From NCBI GenBank assembly GCA_022360715.1, contig JAKSCG010000010.1:20064-84063 (forward strand): a stretch of DNA of 64,000 bases, given 5' to 3'. The position numbers were made by a program, and so were the translations under genes. The DNA is from Halanaerobiales bacterium (GTDB lineage: Bacteria > Bacillota > Halanaerobiia > Halanaerobiales > DTU029). The notes beneath the pieces were generated by a model. That model searched no databases and was not told the DNA's origin. It was given only the letters and a program-made list of their open reading frames with translations. Shown in pieces: positions 63,916 to 64,000 of the stretch; the first letter of the stretch is position 1, and each line of letters begins with the position of its first letter.

Positions 63916-64000
63916 TTATGAGCATAAAAGCCAGTCCTCGGCTTGTTCTTGAGCATCCCAAAGAGTTTTAAACAAGCCGTCCATTGCTATCAACTCATCA
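63916..64000 (-). CDS. 3' end of an unidentified gene (partial)
   Basis: The minus strand is open from the window edge to a TAA at 63916-63918 and encodes FKTLWDAQEQAEDWLLCS at its end. It lies 32 bases upstream of the binding-protein start, so it is probably the first known part of the importer operon. It is too short to identify. Confidence 0.5.
   Translation of the reverse strand, partial: DELIAMDGLFKTLWDAQEQAEDWLLCS

Overview
The window is about 64 kb from a low-GC, anaerobic Firmicute-type bacterium. A diderm member of the Halanaerobiales is my best guess. This is an inference from an SLH-plus-coiled-coil envelope protein, a meso-DAP pathway using DapL and DapF, SpoVK and SleB-type sporulation-linked proteins, rubredoxin and Fe-S rich enzymes, K+ uptake under a c-di-AMP riboswitch, and Bacillus-like promoters and Shine-Dalgarno (SD) sites. 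No rRNA, tRNA, CRISPR array or intact insertion sequence was seen.

Region 1 (1-6.4 kb) holds envelope genes (SLH protein, SleB-like hydrolase) and a divergent pair of type IIA topoisomerase subunits. Region 2 (6.5-10.5 kb) holds rubredoxin, then a c-di-AMP riboswitch leading into two trkH genes and trkA. Region 3 (10.6-15.3 kb) is a complete branched-chain amino acid ABC operon (binding protein, livHMGF) with a large hairpin after the binding protein gene. Region 4 (15.4-22.4 kb) is mixed: a thioredoxin-like/GNAT fusion, an alpha-toroid protein, GlsB, a nitrilase-like protein, a TetR regulator that shares an operator with a neighbouring radical SAM gene, and azlCD with a cupin regulator.

Region 5 (22.5-29.3 kb) is miaB-mutS-mutL-miaA, tightly packed. 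Region 6 (29.4-31.8 kb) is an overlapping four-gene unit: SpoVK AAA ATPase, small GTPase, an Asp-rich membrane protein and a 57-residue CxxC membrane peptide. It is the best candidate for an undescribed module. Region 7 (31.8-37.6 kb) holds hfq, dapF, dapL, a TPR protein, a fossil ACT domain, a PHP phosphatase, a family 4 uracil-DNA glycosylase and a divergent lexA/yneA SOS locus with three LexA-box-like sites. Region 8 (37.6-47.1 kb) is metabolic and housekeeping: aldo/keto reductase, nitroreductase, ABC-class ATPase, lipase, alkaline-phosphatase-superfamily enzyme, DegV, MscS and a YyaL-like thioredoxin protein.

Region 9 (47.2-64 kb) looks accessory. All genes are on the minus strand. It contains regulator/hydrolase pairs (PadR, two TetR), a UvrA2-like ATPase with a serine hydrolase, AraC-GyrI and XRE regulators, a tandemly duplicated hydrolase, and gene fossils (GyrI-like domain, aminoglycoside phosphotransferase). 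It ends in an iron-complex/B12-type ABC importer. Several regulators have clear palindromic operators on their own promoters.

Three genes (DegV, a TPR protein, the second trkH) have a strong SD site 7-8 bases before an AUU or AUA codon and no well-placed standard start. The DegV case is the firmest because its conserved N-terminus lies upstream of the first ATG.
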